64,000 nucleotides of DNA from Acholeplasma granularum ATCC 19168. Its GTDB lineage: Bacteria > Bacillota_I > Bacilli_A > Acholeplasmatales > Acholeplasmataceae. The position numbers and the translations under genes are program-made. The notes beneath the pieces are model-generated. The model was given only the letters and a program-made list of their open reading frames with translations, had not been told where the DNA came from and ran no database searches. The DNA lies in NCBI RefSeq assembly GCF_000526235.1, contig NZ_JAFR01000013.1:18506-82505 (forward strand), read 5' to 3'. Of the stretch, positions 18,981 through 28,344 are shown one piece after another (within the stretch, counting starts at the first letter, position 1; each line of letters begins with the position of its first letter).

Positions 18981-19476
18981 ACTAAGAGTTAATGACTTTA
19001 TTAGTGATTCTATTGTTGATGGATTTGGATTAAGATTTGTAGTCTTTACACAAGGATGCAACTTAAGATGTCCTGGATGTCATAATCCATCAACACATGA
19101 TTTGAATGGTGGTTACTTAATTGAACTTGATGAAGTTAGAAAAAAATGGAAGAAAAATCCACTACTACACGGTTTAACCATTAGTGGTGGAGAACCCTTC
19201 CTACAACCAGAAGCCGTATTAGAACTCATTAAAATGGCACATGAAGATGGTTTAAATGTAAATATATATAGTGGTAGTACATATGAGGTATTAAGTAAGA
19301 AGGATTGTCCATATACAAAAAAAATATTAAAAGAAGCAGATATATTAATTGATGGACCATATATAGAATACTTAAAAAACTTTAATTTATTATGGCGTGG
19401 TAGTTCAAACCAGCGCATCATCGACTTAAAGAAAACAAATCAACATCAGGAGCTTGTAATCATTCCTGATTCATAA
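18958..19476 (+). CDS. nrdG: Anaerobic ribonucleotide reductase activating protein (radical SAM)
   Basis: About 172 residues. The radical-SAM cluster motif is FTQGCNLRCPGCHNP (CxxxCxxC), then LTISGGEPFLQPEAV for SAM binding, and a C-terminal RGSSNQRIIDL typical of NrdG. It generates the glycyl radical on NrdD. The frame is open further upstream to an ATG at 18931. I prefer the GTG at 18958 because it leaves a normal family N-terminus, though its ribosome-binding site (AAGGAAG) is rather far. Either choice overlaps nrdD. Confidence 0.92.
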   Translation: MSNTSTLKLRVNDFISDSIVDGFGLRFVVFTQGCNLRCPGCHNPSTHDLNGGYLIELDEVRKKWKKNPLLHGLTISGGEPFLQPEAVLELIKMAHEDGLNVNIYSGSTYEVLSKKDCPYTKKILKEADILIDGPYIEYLKNFNLLWRGSSNQRIIDLKKTNQHQELVIIPDS

Positions 19477-19491
19477 GGGAGTTACTTGTAA

Positions 19492-19863
19492 ATGACAATT
19501 ATCTATGATAGTTTAACGGGCCAAACTAAAAGGTTTGCCCAAAATCTTGGCTTTCCTGCCATTCACGTTAAGCTTTATGAAGGCACACCTGAAGGTGAAC
19601 TATTTTTAGTTACCAGAAGTATTAATTTTGGTAAAATTCCACAAACAACCAAAGACTTTTTAGATCAATATAAAGATAAAGTTATTGGTGTTGCAGTCTC
19701 AGGAAATAAAAACTGGGGCGAAAACTATGGAAAAGCTGGAGATAGTATTGAAGCTTACTACAACATTCCGTTAATTTTAAAATTTGAAGGTTCTGGATTC
19801 AAATCTGATAGACAAAGGGTCATGGACTGGCTCATAAAACAAGAAGAAGGAAAAAAGGTATAA
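19492..19863 (+). CDS. nrdI: Flavodoxin-like NrdI
   Basis: 123 residues. FMN-binding fold with the phosphate loop YDSLTGQTKRFAQNL, the TRSINFGKIPQTTKDFL region and VSGNKNWGENYGKAGD. NrdI supplies the oxidant that assembles the manganese-tyrosyl radical cofactor of NrdF. It sits 15 bases after nrdG and five before nrdE, with AAGGAAAAAAGG-like purine-rich sequence in front of the next start. Confidence 0.95.
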   Translation: MTIIYDSLTGQTKRFAQNLGFPAIHVKLYEGTPEGELFLVTRSINFGKIPQTTKDFLDQYKDKVIGVAVSGNKNWGENYGKAGDSIEAYYNIPLILKFEGSGFKSDRQRVMDWLIKQEEGKKV

Positions 19864-19867
19864 GTGA

Positions 19868-21970
19868 ATGGATCAAAAAAGAGATATTATTCCTGAATGG
19901 ATAATCTTAAATAATCAAATTACTGATGAAAATGGTGATTTGAAAGATATAACAAAAGATAAAGCTGCAGCTAAAAGTTACTTTTTAAATGAAGTCAACA
20001 AACGCACTCAGTTTTTCCACTCATTAGAAGAAAAGTTAGAGTTTTTAGTTGAAAATGACTATTACGAAAAAGAATTTTTAGAAAAATATACAATGGAGCA
20101 AATACATACAATTTATGATATTGCTTATGCAGCAAAATTTAGATTCCCAACCTACATGGGAGCATTTAAGTTCTATAATGATTATGCACTAAAAGATCGC
20201 AGTGGCAAAAACTTTTTAGAACGCTATGAAGATAGATTAGCTGTGAATGCTCTATATCATGCAGATGGTGATTTTGAAATGGCGAAAAGATTAATAAGAT
20301 CTTTAATTAGCCAAGACTTTACACCAGCAACACCAACACTCCTTAATACTGGTAAAAGTAAACGTGGTGAGTTTGTTTCATGTTTCTTATTAGAAGCCGG
20401 AGATTCTTTAAATGACATTTCAAGAATCTCAGAATTTAGTATGCAACTATCTAAAGTTGGTGGTGGGGTTAGTATTAATCTTACAAACTTGCGTGCTAAA
20501 GGTGAAACGATCAAAGGAATACCTAACGTTTCTAAAGGTGTTGTAGGGGTAGTAAAACTACTTGATAACAACTTTAGATACGCTGACCAAATGGGTCAAA
20601 GAACTGGTGCTGGAGCGGTTTACCTAAATATATTCCACTCTGACATTGAAGATTTTTTATCCACTAAAAAATTAAATGCAGATGATGATATTCGTGCTAA
20701 AACACTATCAATGGGTGTTGTAATTCCTGATAAATTTATGGAACTTGCAAGAGATAATAAAGATATGTGGTTATTCTATCCACATACAGTATTTGAAGAA
20801 TATGGCATGAATTTTGCAGATATTTCTATTGATATGGATAAATGGTATGATATTTTAGCTGATAATCCAAAGGTAAGAAAGCGTAAAGTAAATCCTAGAA
20901 AATTACTTGATATGATTGCTCAACTTCAAGGAGAATCAGGATATCCTTACATTATGTTTTCAGATAATGTCAATAAAGCAAACCCACTAGATTTACCTGT
21001 AAAATTTTCAAACCTATGTACAGAAATCCTTCAACCAACAATCACCTCACAATACGGTGATTATGGTGCAAATAATGACCAAATTGGTATGGATATTTCA
21101 TGTAACTTAGCAAGTGGTCATATGGGAAATATGATGAAACATAACACTATTAAAGAAACAGTTTTTGCTGCAATGGATATTATGAACTCTGTATCAGTTA
21201 AAACAGATATTAAACACGTACCAGCAGTAAGTAAAGCTAACCGCCTAAACCGTTCGGTTGGATTTGGTATTATGGGTCATCATGGTTATATTGCTGAAAA
21301 CTATATTATGTTTGGTAGTGATGAAAACCTAGACTTAATTGATGTATTCTTTAATATTGTGAATTATTATTCTTTAGTTCATTCTATGGAAAAAGCTAAA
21401 GAAACTGGTGAAAAATTCTATAGATTTGAAAAATCAAAATATGCAGATGGTTCTTATTTTGATGGACGTGGACAAATACTACCTAAAACTGAAAAGGTTC
21501 AAGAACTATTTAAAAACATTTATATTCCAACAGATAATGACTGGTTAGAATTAAAAGAAAATGTTATGACTTATGGTTTATATAATTCTCACCGATTAGC
21601 TGTTGCACCAAATGGTTCAATTGGTTATGTCATGTCAGCAACCCCTTCTTTAACACCAATTAAACAACTTGTTGAAGAAAGAACATATGGTAATTCAAAA
21701 ACATATTACCCAATGCCTGCACTTGATAAAGCATCATTCATGTATGAGACAGCTTACCGTATGGATACATATAGAACAATTGATGTAATTGCAACCGCTC
21801 AAAAACATGTGGATCAAGGTATTTCATTTGAACTTTGTATTACATCAGATATTACAACAAGAGAACTACAAAAATATTATTTATATGCACACTACCAAGG
21901 AATTAAAACACTATATTACACAAGAACTCAAAAACTAAAGATTGAAGAATGTGAATCCTGTGCAGTCTAA
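19868..21970 (+). CDS. nrdE: Class Ib ribonucleoside-diphosphate reductase, large subunit
   Basis: 700 residues, normal length. Seen: TPATPTLLNTGKSKRGEFVSCFLL (substrate-site cysteine), LSKVGGGVSINLTNLRAKGE, LCTEILQPT and CNLASGHMGN in the active-site barrel, RLAVAPNGSIGYV, and the C-terminal thiol pair ECESCAV that is re-reduced by NrdH. The N-terminus lacks a full ATP-cone, as is usual for NrdE. It reduces NDPs together with NrdF when oxygen is present. Confidence 0.97.
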   Translation: MDQKRDIIPEWIILNNQITDENGDLKDITKDKAAAKSYFLNEVNKRTQFFHSLEEKLEFLVENDYYEKEFLEKYTMEQIHTIYDIAYAAKFRFPTYMGAFKFYNDYALKDRSGKNFLERYEDRLAVNALYHADGDFEMAKRLIRSLISQDFTPATPTLLNTGKSKRGEFVSCFLLEAGDSLNDISRISEFSMQLSKVGGGVSINLTNLRAKGETIKGIPNVSKGVVGVVKLLDNNFRYADQMGQRTGAGAVYLNIFHSDIEDFLSTKKLNADDDIRAKTLSMGVVIPDKFMELARDNKDMWLFYPHTVFEEYGMNFADISIDMDKWYDILADNPKVRKRKVNPRKLLDMIAQLQGESGYPYIMFSDNVNKANPLDLPVKFSNLCTEILQPTITSQYGDYGANNDQIGMDISCNLASGHMGNMMKHNTIKETVFAAMDIMNSVSVKTDIKHVPAVSKANRLNRSVGFGIMGHHGYIAENYIMFGSDENLDLIDVFFNIVNYYSLVHSMEKAKETGEKFYRFEKSKYADGSYFDGRGQILPKTEKVQELFKNIYIPTDNDWLELKENVMTYGLYNSHRLAVAPNGSIGYVMSATPSLTPIKQLVEERTYGNSKTYYPMPALDKASFMYETAYRMDTYRTIDVIATAQKHVDQGISFELCITSDITTRELQKYYLYAHYQGIKTLYYTRTQKLKIEECESCAV

Positions 21971-21980
21971 GGAGAATAAA

Positions 21981-23093
21981 ATGGCTAAAAAGAAAGTAGA
22001 ACAAAATAAAAAAATATTAGAACCGATTAAAAAAGTATTATATGAAGGTGCTAACTGGAATCAACTAGAAGATGATTATACACAACAATTCTATGAACAA
22101 AATTTGAGTCAATTTTGGCGTCCTGAAGACATTTCGCTACAACCCGACTTAAATGTATGGAGCATATTACCGGAAAATATTCAACAAGCCTATGCTAAAA
22201 ATTTATTAGTCCTAACGTTTTTAGATACACACCAAGGTGATATTGGAATGCCTGTAGTATCTAGATCATTAGATGATCACTTTCACCAAAGAAAAGCTGT
22301 ATTAAACTTTATGGGTGCTATGGAAAATGCGGTACACGCAAAAAGTTATTCAAATATCTTTATGACTTATATGTCTAACCAAGAAATTGATGAGTTATTT
22401 ATTTGGGGTGAAAAACATAAAAACCTACAGAAAATTATGCAGCTAATTGTAGGTTATTATAAAGAGCTTGATAGATTTAACTACATCAAACAATTTATGT
22501 CAGATAATAAAGATTATGACCAAACAGCATTTGATGTTGCACAGTTTAAAGCTATGGTTGCCTCTGTTTATTTAGAAACATGGTTATTTTATTCAGGTTT
22601 TTACTATCCACTATTTTTCTATGGTCAAGGAAAGCTTATGCAAGCAGGAGAAATCATTAACTTAATTTTAAGAGATGAATCCATTCATGGCTTATATGTA
22701 GGACGTCTTGCTCAAGAAGTATTTGAAACATTTTCAAATGAACTTCAAGAAGAATTAACCACTTGGGTACATGAGTTTTTATTAGAACTATATCATGAAC
22801 AAAATGAACTGGTAGAATCTATATATGATGCAGTTGATTTAACACATGATGTTAAAATCTTTGTAAGATATAATGCCAATAAAGCATTAATGAATTTAGG
22901 CTTTGATCCATACTTTGAACCGGAGGATGTCAATCCTGTGGTATTAAATGGATTAAATACAGAAACTAAAACAATGGATAACTTTTCAATGAAAGGTAAT
23001 GGCTACCAAAAAATGAAAAGTGAAATGCTTAAAGATACAGATTTTATATTTGAAAAAAAGAAAATTATTTCATTTGAAGGTGATAAAAAATGA
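21981..23093 (+). CDS. nrdF: Class Ib ribonucleotide reductase, radical-generating small subunit
   Basis: About 370 residues, starting at the ATG at 21981 behind TAAGGAG; an earlier in-frame ATG lies inside nrdE. Metal-site residues are visible: Asp in LQPDLNVW, Glu/His in MENAVHAKSYS (the tyrosine being the radical site), Glu in YLETWLFYSGF, and Glu/His in LRDESIHGLYVG. The carboxylates replaced in the metal-free mycoplasma type are therefore kept here, so a conventional dimetal cofactor is expected. It overlaps nrdH by four bases (ATGA). Confidence 0.96.
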   Translation: MAKKKVEQNKKILEPIKKVLYEGANWNQLEDDYTQQFYEQNLSQFWRPEDISLQPDLNVWSILPENIQQAYAKNLLVLTFLDTHQGDIGMPVVSRSLDDHFHQRKAVLNFMGAMENAVHAKSYSNIFMTYMSNQEIDELFIWGEKHKNLQKIMQLIVGYYKELDRFNYIKQFMSDNKDYDQTAFDVAQFKAMVASVYLETWLFYSGFYYPLFFYGQGKLMQAGEIINLILRDESIHGLYVGRLAQEVFETFSNELQEELTTWVHEFLLELYHEQNELVESIYDAVDLTHDVKIFVRYNANKALMNLGFDPYFEPEDVNPVVLNGLNTETKTMDNFSMKGNGYQKMKSEMLKDTDFIFEKKKIISFEGDKK

Positions 23094-23350
23094 GTGTAAT
23101 CTTATTAACTAAAAATGATTGTACACAATGTGCACAATTAAAAATGTTTCTAAAGTTTGGATTAAATAATAAATATGAATCAGATATTAAAATTATTAAT
23201 AAAGAAGACAATCAAGAAGAATTTGATAAGCTTACAGCAGAATATGGTATCTTAACATTACCTGCAATGATTGCAGGTGGTGAGGCTTTAATTCGTACAC
23301 AGCCATCACCTGTATTAACTTTTTTAGAAAAACACGTCGGTAAAAAATAA
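23090..23350 (+). CDS. nrdH: Glutaredoxin-like NrdH
   Basis: 86 residues with the thioredoxin fold. The redox pair is CTQC near residue 11 (LLTKNDCTQCAQLK), with the cis-Pro in LTLPAMI and a glycine-rich GGEALIR. It is the electron donor expected for NrdE. It starts at the ATGA overlap with nrdF and is followed by a strong terminator, so the operon runs nrdD-G-I-E-F-H. Confidence 0.93.
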   Translation: MSVILLTKNDCTQCAQLKMFLKFGLNNKYESDIKIINKEDNQEEFDKLTAEYGILTLPAMIAGGEALIRTQPSPVLTFLEKHVGKK

Positions 23351-23362
23351 AGTATTATACGA

Positions 23363-23391
23363 TAAAACCCAACAAATTCGTTGGGTTTTAT
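23363..23391 (+). terminator. Terminator of the nrd operon
   Basis: TAAAACCCAAC (23363-23373) and GTTGGGTTTTA (23380-23390) form an 11-bp perfect stem with a six-base loop; the 3' arm supplies the T-run. Confidence 0.9.
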
Positions 23392-23473
23392 TGATATATA
23401 TGCCAATTACTTGCAAAAAATTAAATTAATAAATATAATAACATAAATAATTTTTAAAAGTGGAGGTTATTTT

Positions 23474-23842
23474 ATGGATACATTTAAACCCTATTTAGAC
23501 AGCATAAAAGATGATGAAATCAGATCACGCATGATCAATCTTTTAGAATGGGTACAAAATAAGTATCCAATGTTAGGAAAAAAAATAGCATGGAACCAAC
23601 CACACTTTACGCACCATGATACATTTATTATTGCATTTACACATGCCAAATCACATGTATCTATAATCCCTGAATATAAAGTCATTGATTTATTTAAAGA
23701 TGAAATTAGAAAAAATAATTACCTGCATACAAACTTTATCTACAAAGTAAAATGGAATCAAGAAATGAATTATGATCTACTGAGTAAAATTATTGAATAT
23801 AATATGCATGATAAATCAGATTATAATTCCTACTGGCGTTAA
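23474..23842 (+). CDS. DUF1801 (YdhG/Fra-like) protein
   Basis: 122 residues of the DUF1801 family: MDTFKPYLDSI...WVQNKYPMLGKKIAWNQPHFTHHDTFIIAFTHAKSHVSIIPE is its core. The Bacillus member YdhG (Fra) has been described as a frataxin-like iron chaperone, so an iron-related role is possible but is not shown here. It has its own GGAGG site, lies between two terminators and is therefore a single-gene unit. Confidence 0.85.
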   Translation: MDTFKPYLDSIKDDEIRSRMINLLEWVQNKYPMLGKKIAWNQPHFTHHDTFIIAFTHAKSHVSIIPEYKVIDLFKDEIRKNNYLHTNFIYKVKWNQEMNYDLLSKIIEYNMHDKSDYNSYWR

Positions 23843-23844
23843 TA

Positions 23845-23881
23845 AAAACCACTCAAACCAAAAATTGGTTTGAGTGGTTTT
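23845..23881. terminator. Two-way terminator between the DUF1801 gene and potD
   Basis: AAAACCACTCAAACCAA at 23845-23861 pairs over 17 bp with the stretch at 23865-23881, leaving a three-base loop. The A and T ends let it serve both convergent genes. Confidence 0.93.
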
Positions 23882-23883
23882 CT

Positions 23884-25023
23884 TTAAGATGTTTTTACAT
23901 CATTTAGCATTAAAATTAATTGAGCCATGACTTGATTTGAAAAGCTTGCATAAGGTGTACCTTTAAAGGTTTCGCTATCTGGATAATAATCTAAATATGC
24001 ACGAGACCAATTGGTTAACCAAGGATCATTTCCTTCATATGTAGTAATTTCTAAGTAAGTATTATATAAAGGTGTAGAGTATCCTACAACAGATGCATTT
24101 TCATAAGCATTTTCAGGATCTAAGAAGAAGTTGATAAACTTATGTGCTAAATCAGTATGTCTTGATTTTTTTGGAATAACAATACCATCTACAAATGCCA
24201 TTGTATTTTCAGGAATATAAATATCATATGTTTTTTCATCGTAGTTTAGACCATTATCTAAATCCACATAAAGCATATCAAGGAAATCTCCAGTCCAAAC
24301 AAATGCTAAGTCTAGGTTATTGGCTTGGATATCCTTTTTTAATGCATCATCAGCAAATACAGAAAAATTTGCACGAATTAAAGCTTCTTTTGCTAAATTA
24401 AGATGTGTTTTATTAAAGCCTTCAGGCGTTGTATTTGGTAGTGCATTTGGATCTAAACCTAAGTAAAGTAGACTTGCTGCATATGCATATTGTGCAACAT
24501 CATACATCCCCACACGGTTTGTAGGTCTTAAGCTTGGTTCAAAATATGCACTCCAACCATGTGTTTCTAAAGCCTCTTTTAAACCTGTAATACGGTTGTT
24601 ATACATCAGGCCAAATGTACCCCAAAAATAAGGGACAAAGTAGTCTTTGCTACCAAGTGTCATTGTAGCCATTAAACCTTCTAATCCGGTCATATATGGA
24701 TTGTTTTCGGGGTCATAATTAGGAAGCAGGTCATAATTTAGTTTTTGTATTAAATCTTCCCTAATTAATTTTTCAATCATATAATCTCCAGGAAAGACTA
24801 TGTCATATGCAGTTGTACCGGATTTGATTTTAGAATAAAATAATTCGTTACTATCTGCAATAGATATTGAGACCTCAACATTATAGGTTTCTTCAAATAA
24901 TAAAACTAAATCCTCATTAATATACTCACCCCAATTTAAAATTAATAGTTTTTGGTTATACCCACAACCATTTAGGATGAATATAGAAAGAAGTAGTGAA
25001 CTTAAAATAAATATTTTCTTCAT
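23884..25023 (-). CDS. potD: Spermidine/putrescine ABC transporter, binding lipoprotein
   Basis: 379 residues. A signal peptide ends in a lipobox (FILNGC, Cys20). The mature part has the PotD fold: LLILNWGEYINEDLVLLFEETYNV, YDIVFPGDYMIEKLIREDLI, PYFWGTFGLMYN, ALVWTGDF-like FVWTGDFLDMLY, and FVDGIVIPKKSRH. It captures polyamines outside the cell for PotB and PotC. It is the last gene of the operon, and its ATG overlaps the potC stop as ATGA. Confidence 0.95.
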   Translation of the reverse strand: MKKIFILSSLLLSIFILNGCGYNQKLLILNWGEYINEDLVLLFEETYNVEVSISIADSNELFYSKIKSGTTAYDIVFPGDYMIEKLIREDLIQKLNYDLLPNYDPENNPYMTGLEGLMATMTLGSKDYFVPYFWGTFGLMYNNRITGLKEALETHGWSAYFEPSLRPTNRVGMYDVAQYAYAASLLYLGLDPNALPNTTPEGFNKTHLNLAKEALIRANFSVFADDALKKDIQANNLDLAFVWTGDFLDMLYVDLDNGLNYDEKTYDIYIPENTMAFVDGIVIPKKSRHTDLAHKFINFFLDPENAYENASVVGYSTPLYNTYLEITTYEGNDPWLTNWSRAYLDYYPDSETFKGTPYASFSNQVMAQLILMLNDVKTS

Positions 25024-25874
25024 TTCTTTTTACCTTTTTTAATAAAGACTTGGTAAACCGTTAATAAGATTAATGTAGTTAAAGTAAGGAGTGTTGAAAA
25101 AGCATATACTGAAGGTGTTAAACTCTTTCTACCGATACTACCATAAATCCAAATAGATAAATTATCAAATCCATTACCAGTCGTATAATAACTAATTACA
25201 AAGTCATCAATACTCATTGTAAGTGCAAGAAGCATTCCTGAGAATATACCCGCTAAGATTGCAGGTACAATGACCTTAATGAGTGCCTTATAAGGTTTGA
25301 TGCCTAAATCTAGTGCAGCATCCATAAGATTTGGATCCATTTCCTTTAATTTAGGTAAAACACTTAAGACAACATAAGGCATGGTAAAGAATAGGTGAGC
25401 CAGTATTAATGTAAATGGTCCAAAGATATATGGAAATACTGGTAATAGTAGTGAAAAGATTAACATTAATGAAATACCAGATACAATATCTGCATTCAGT
25501 ATAGGAATATTATTTAATAAAACAACTTGAGCACGTTTCTTTTTAGATAGTGCATGAATTCCAATAGCCATTAATGTACCAAAAATTGTTGCCAAAAGGG
25601 TTGCGATAAAACTTGTTAATAAGGTATTTAATATCGCGTTTTTAAGACTTCTGTTAGCAAACATATTAAAGTACCAATCAAGTGTAAATGATTCAAATTG
25701 ATTGATATTAGAGCTTGAGTTCACAGATTGAAGTAGTAAGATAACAATTGGAATATAAAGGGATGCAACAATAATACTTACAAATACTTTTCTTAATATG
25801 AGTAATACTTTTTTTAATTTTCTTGTATCTTTGTATCCGTATTCTTCTAAAGTTGCTAGAGGGTATTTTGTCAT
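25020..25874 (-). CDS. potC: Spermidine/putrescine ABC transporter permease PotC
   Basis: 284 residues with six membrane helices. The EAA loop LMDAALDLGIKPYKALIKVIVPAILAGIFSGMLLALTMSIDDFVISYYTTG is characteristic of PotC (the DDFV motif after the EAA loop). Overlaps of ATGA type with both potB and potD indicate tight coupling. Confidence 0.95.
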   Translation of the reverse strand: MTKYPLATLEEYGYKDTRKLKKVLLILRKVFVSIIVASLYIPIVILLLQSVNSSSNINQFESFTLDWYFNMFANRSLKNAILNTLLTSFIATLLATIFGTLMAIGIHALSKKKRAQVVLLNNIPILNADIVSGISLMLIFSLLLPVFPYIFGPFTLILAHLFFTMPYVVLSVLPKLKEMDPNLMDAALDLGIKPYKALIKVIVPAILAGIFSGMLLALTMSIDDFVISYYTTGNGFDNLSIWIYGSIGRKSLTPSVYAFSTLLTLTTLILLTVYQVFIKKGKKK

Positions 25875-26710
25875 AATAGAGTTTCTCCTTCTTTATCAAC
25901 TTTAGAAACAAAGAAAATAGCAGCAAAGATGACAAGTAATATCATTATTGATAATAATGAACCTAAATTATAATCCATGTATCTGAAGGATTGTTCTATC
26001 ACATTACCTAATAATAAAATATTACCAGATCCTAAAATCTCAGGAATTGCAAACCCACTCATTGCAGGTAAGAATACTAAAATAGAACCTGTTGCAACTC
26101 CTTTAAGTGATAATGGAAAAATAACTTTAATAAATTTTTTAAAATCAGTTAATCCTAAATCAAGTGCAGCTTCTTCAAGTGCATAATCTATTTTTTCTAA
26201 TGCTGTATAAATAGGTAGAATCATAAATGGTAAATAAGTTAATACTAAACCAACTAATACTGCAACCCCCGTACCTTTAAATACAGGAAATGTTACAGAA
26301 GTGTTTAGCATTTTAGATAAGATATCTGTAATAATATTATGTTCATTCATTAAGTTACCTAAAGATTCAGTTCTAAGTAGTAGATTAGACCACATAGGTA
26401 GTATAAAGATTGCAAGTACTAAAAATTTATTTTTAATTTTTGAACGAAAGACACTATATGCAACCATATAACCTAATACCATAGATATAAGGGTAGCAAG
26501 GGTTGCATATAGTATAGAGTTAAAAAATGCAATTTGAATGGAAGATTCAAAAAATGATTGATAAAAGCCATTGTTAAATTGGTAGTTATCTAAACTTAAA
26601 CCTTCTGTAACTGATACGGATAAAAATAGCATAACTAGCATTGGAATTAATGCTAAGATACCTAACCATACAATATATGGTATAGAAAGTTTACTAAATG
26701 GTTTCTTCAT
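25871..26710 (-). CDS. potB: Spermidine/putrescine ABC transporter permease PotB
   Basis: 279 residues, six membrane helices. The EAA loop is LEEAALDLGLTDFKKFIKVIFPLSLKGVATGSILVFLPAMSGFAIPEILG, matching PotB (FAIPELLG-type motif). It overlaps the end of potA by 17 bases and potC by four. Confidence 0.95.
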   Translation of the reverse strand: MKKPFSKLSIPYIVWLGILALIPMLVMLFLSVSVTEGLSLDNYQFNNGFYQSFFESSIQIAFFNSILYATLATLISMVLGYMVAYSVFRSKIKNKFLVLAIFILPMWSNLLLRTESLGNLMNEHNIITDILSKMLNTSVTFPVFKGTGVAVLVGLVLTYLPFMILPIYTALEKIDYALEEAALDLGLTDFKKFIKVIFPLSLKGVATGSILVFLPAMSGFAIPEILGSGNILLLGNVIEQSFRYMDYNLGSLLSIMILLVIFAAIFFVSKVDKEGETLL

Positions 26711-27815
26711 TATCTGATACCTTCATTAAGTGAATTTCATAAGGATCAATTTTTAAACCAATTTTGTCACCTACTTGGTAGTTTTCGTAAGTGTTGACCA
26801 TAAGTTTATAGTCTCCTACTAATACATCTAATTCGTTATGTACACCTTTAAAGATAGAAGATGTGACTGTGCCAATTAGTTTTGCTTGATCAAGTGAAAC
26901 AACATCAAAGTCTTCAGGACGAATGACAACATCAACTGGTTCATTATCATTAAATGGATAATTTTCACATTTAAAATCAACATTTAAAAATGCTACATTA
27001 CCATTATTCTTATAAACACCTGAAATAATATTAGATTCACCTATAAATGTTGCAACATATCGGTTCACTGGTTCGTTATAAACTTTTTTAGGTGTATCTA
27101 GTTGTTGAATCACACCTTCTTTCATTACAACAATACGATCAGACATAGTCATTGCCTCTTCTTGATCGTGTGTAACGAAGATAAATGTAATACCAAGCTT
27201 TTTTTGCATCTCTTTAAGTTCGTATTGCATGTTTTGACGCAGTTTTAAGTCAAGTGCTGCTAAAGGTTCATCAAGTAGTAAAATTTGTGGTTTATTAATG
27301 AGGGCACGTGCAAGTGCAACTCTTTGTTGTTGACCACCACTCATTTGAGTGATTTTTCTATTTTCAAAGCCTTTTAATTTAACTAAATTTAAAGCTTCAA
27401 TAACAGCTTTATTGATACCTGATTTGATTAACTCATTTTGTTCTTTTTTACTTAAATTTGAATCAACATTAAAGAATTTAAGTAAATACTTTTTATTTCT
27501 GTTTTTTAAACCAAATGCCACATTATCAAACACATTTAAATGTGGAAATAATGCATATTTTTGAAATACTGTATTAATTGGTCTTGCATAAGGTGGTAAA
27601 TAATTAAAGATCTTACCGTTAATGATAATTTCTCCACTATCTGGTTTTTCAAAGCCACCAATCATACGTAGGGTTGTTGTTTTACCACAACCAGATGGTC
27701 CAAGGAGTGTTAGAAATTCATTTTCATATATTTTTAAACTTAAGTCTTTTACGATTAAGTCATTTTCAAATTGTTTGACAACGTGGGATAATTCTATAAG
27801 CACGTTACTGTTCAA
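26694..27815 (-). CDS. potA: Spermidine/putrescine ABC transporter ATP-binding protein, TTG start
   Basis: 373 residues. Walker A GPSGCGKTTTLR, Q-loop NTVFQKYALFPHLNVFDNVAFGL, signature MSGGQQQRVALARAL, Walker B ILLLDEPLAALD and H-loop VTHDQEEAM, followed by a TOBE domain from about 290 (DVVIRPEDFDVV). There is an insert of about 30 lysine-rich residues after the Q-loop (KNRNKKYLLKFFNVDSNLSK) that is longer than in most PotA. The start is TTG at 27815-27813, placed nine bases after GGAGG; no ATG fits. Confidence 0.95.
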   Translation of the reverse strand: MNSNVLIELSHVVKQFENDLIVKDLSLKIYENEFLTLLGPSGCGKTTTLRMIGGFEKPDSGEIIINGKIFNYLPPYARPINTVFQKYALFPHLNVFDNVAFGLKNRNKKYLLKFFNVDSNLSKKEQNELIKSGINKAVIEALNLVKLKGFENRKITQMSGGQQQRVALARALINKPQILLLDEPLAALDLKLRQNMQYELKEMQKKLGITFIFVTHDQEEAMTMSDRIVVMKEGVIQQLDTPKKVYNEPVNRYVATFIGESNIISGVYKNNGNVAFLNVDFKCENYPFNDNEPVDVVIRPEDFDVVSLDQAKLIGTVTSSIFKGVHNELDVLVGDYKLMVNTYENYQVGDKIGLKIDPYEIHLMKVSDNEETI

Positions 27816-27835
27816 ATCAGGAATCCTCCGATAAT

Positions 27836-28192
27836 TTTATTTTATATTTCGATAAATAATTATATATCTTTTTTTAAAAATGTATACATAAAAAGTAAAT
27901 AAAATTTCAACAAAAATTTTTGTGTAAAAATGACGTAAAAAAAATGGTGACTTATCCACGTTATAAAGCAGTTATGGGGTTTATAAAAATATTTATTTTT
28001 TAATTATAATTTTAAATAAAAAAAGGCTTTTAATTCTATATTTTAAATTTGAGTTTATTTATAAAATTTTTATGGATAAATGTATATGTTTTAATTTAAA
28101 TAATTAAAGATAAAAATTTCATAAAAAAAAGTCTTCAAACTATAAAAAGTCTTCAAACTATAATTAGTATTGAAAACTATTTTATATTTTTA
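27836..28192. other. AT-rich intergenic region upstream of potA
   Basis: About 350 bases with no ORF. It must contain the minus-strand pot promoter; TATAAT-like sequence lies close to potA on that strand, but I cannot fix the -35. A single DnaA-box-like TTATCCACG occurs at 27952-27960. An 18-bp unit containing GTCTTCAAACTATA is tandemly doubled at 28127-28162. Confidence 0.5.
28127..28162. repeat. Tandem duplication of an 18-bp unit
   Basis: AAAAGTCTTCAAACTATA occurs twice in direct tandem, downstream of the tRNA-Trp gene on its strand. Confidence 0.85.
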
Positions 28193-28267
28193 TGGCGAGG
28201 GCAGCAGGATTCGAACCCACACTAAAGGTTTTGGAGACCTGTGTGCTACCGTTGACACCATGCCCCC
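28193..28267 (-). tRNA. tRNA-Trp (CCA anticodon)
   Basis: On the minus strand the acceptor GGGGGCA pairs with TGCCCTC (one G-T). The anticodon loop CTCCAAA gives CCA, the T-arm reads GTGGGTTCGAATCC, and the 3' CCA is encoded. A CCA anticodon as the Trp tRNA fits the use of TGA as a stop in this genome. Confidence 0.95.
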
Positions 28268-28313
28268 GTTCACGCAATAGATAGTATAACATAACTTAAT
28301 TAACAATTCAATA

Positions 28314-28344
28314 AAGAAAAGAGCGATTTTATTTATCGCTCTTT
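28314..28344 (-). terminator. Terminator of the minus-strand membrane protein gene
   Basis: AAAGAGCGAT (28318-28327) and ATCGCTCTTT (28335-28344) form a 10-bp stem. On the minus strand it is followed by a T-rich stretch. It overlaps the last codons of the gene. Confidence 0.8.

Noticed and set aside
21981..23093. Metal-free NrdF of the mycoplasma type
   Set aside because: All expected carboxylate and histidine ligands are visible (LQPDL, MENAVH, YLETW, RDESIH), so a normal metal cofactor is expected.
27952..27960. Replication origin suggested by a DnaA-box-like TTATCCACG
   Set aside because: Only one box is present, with no dnaA or dnaN nearby.
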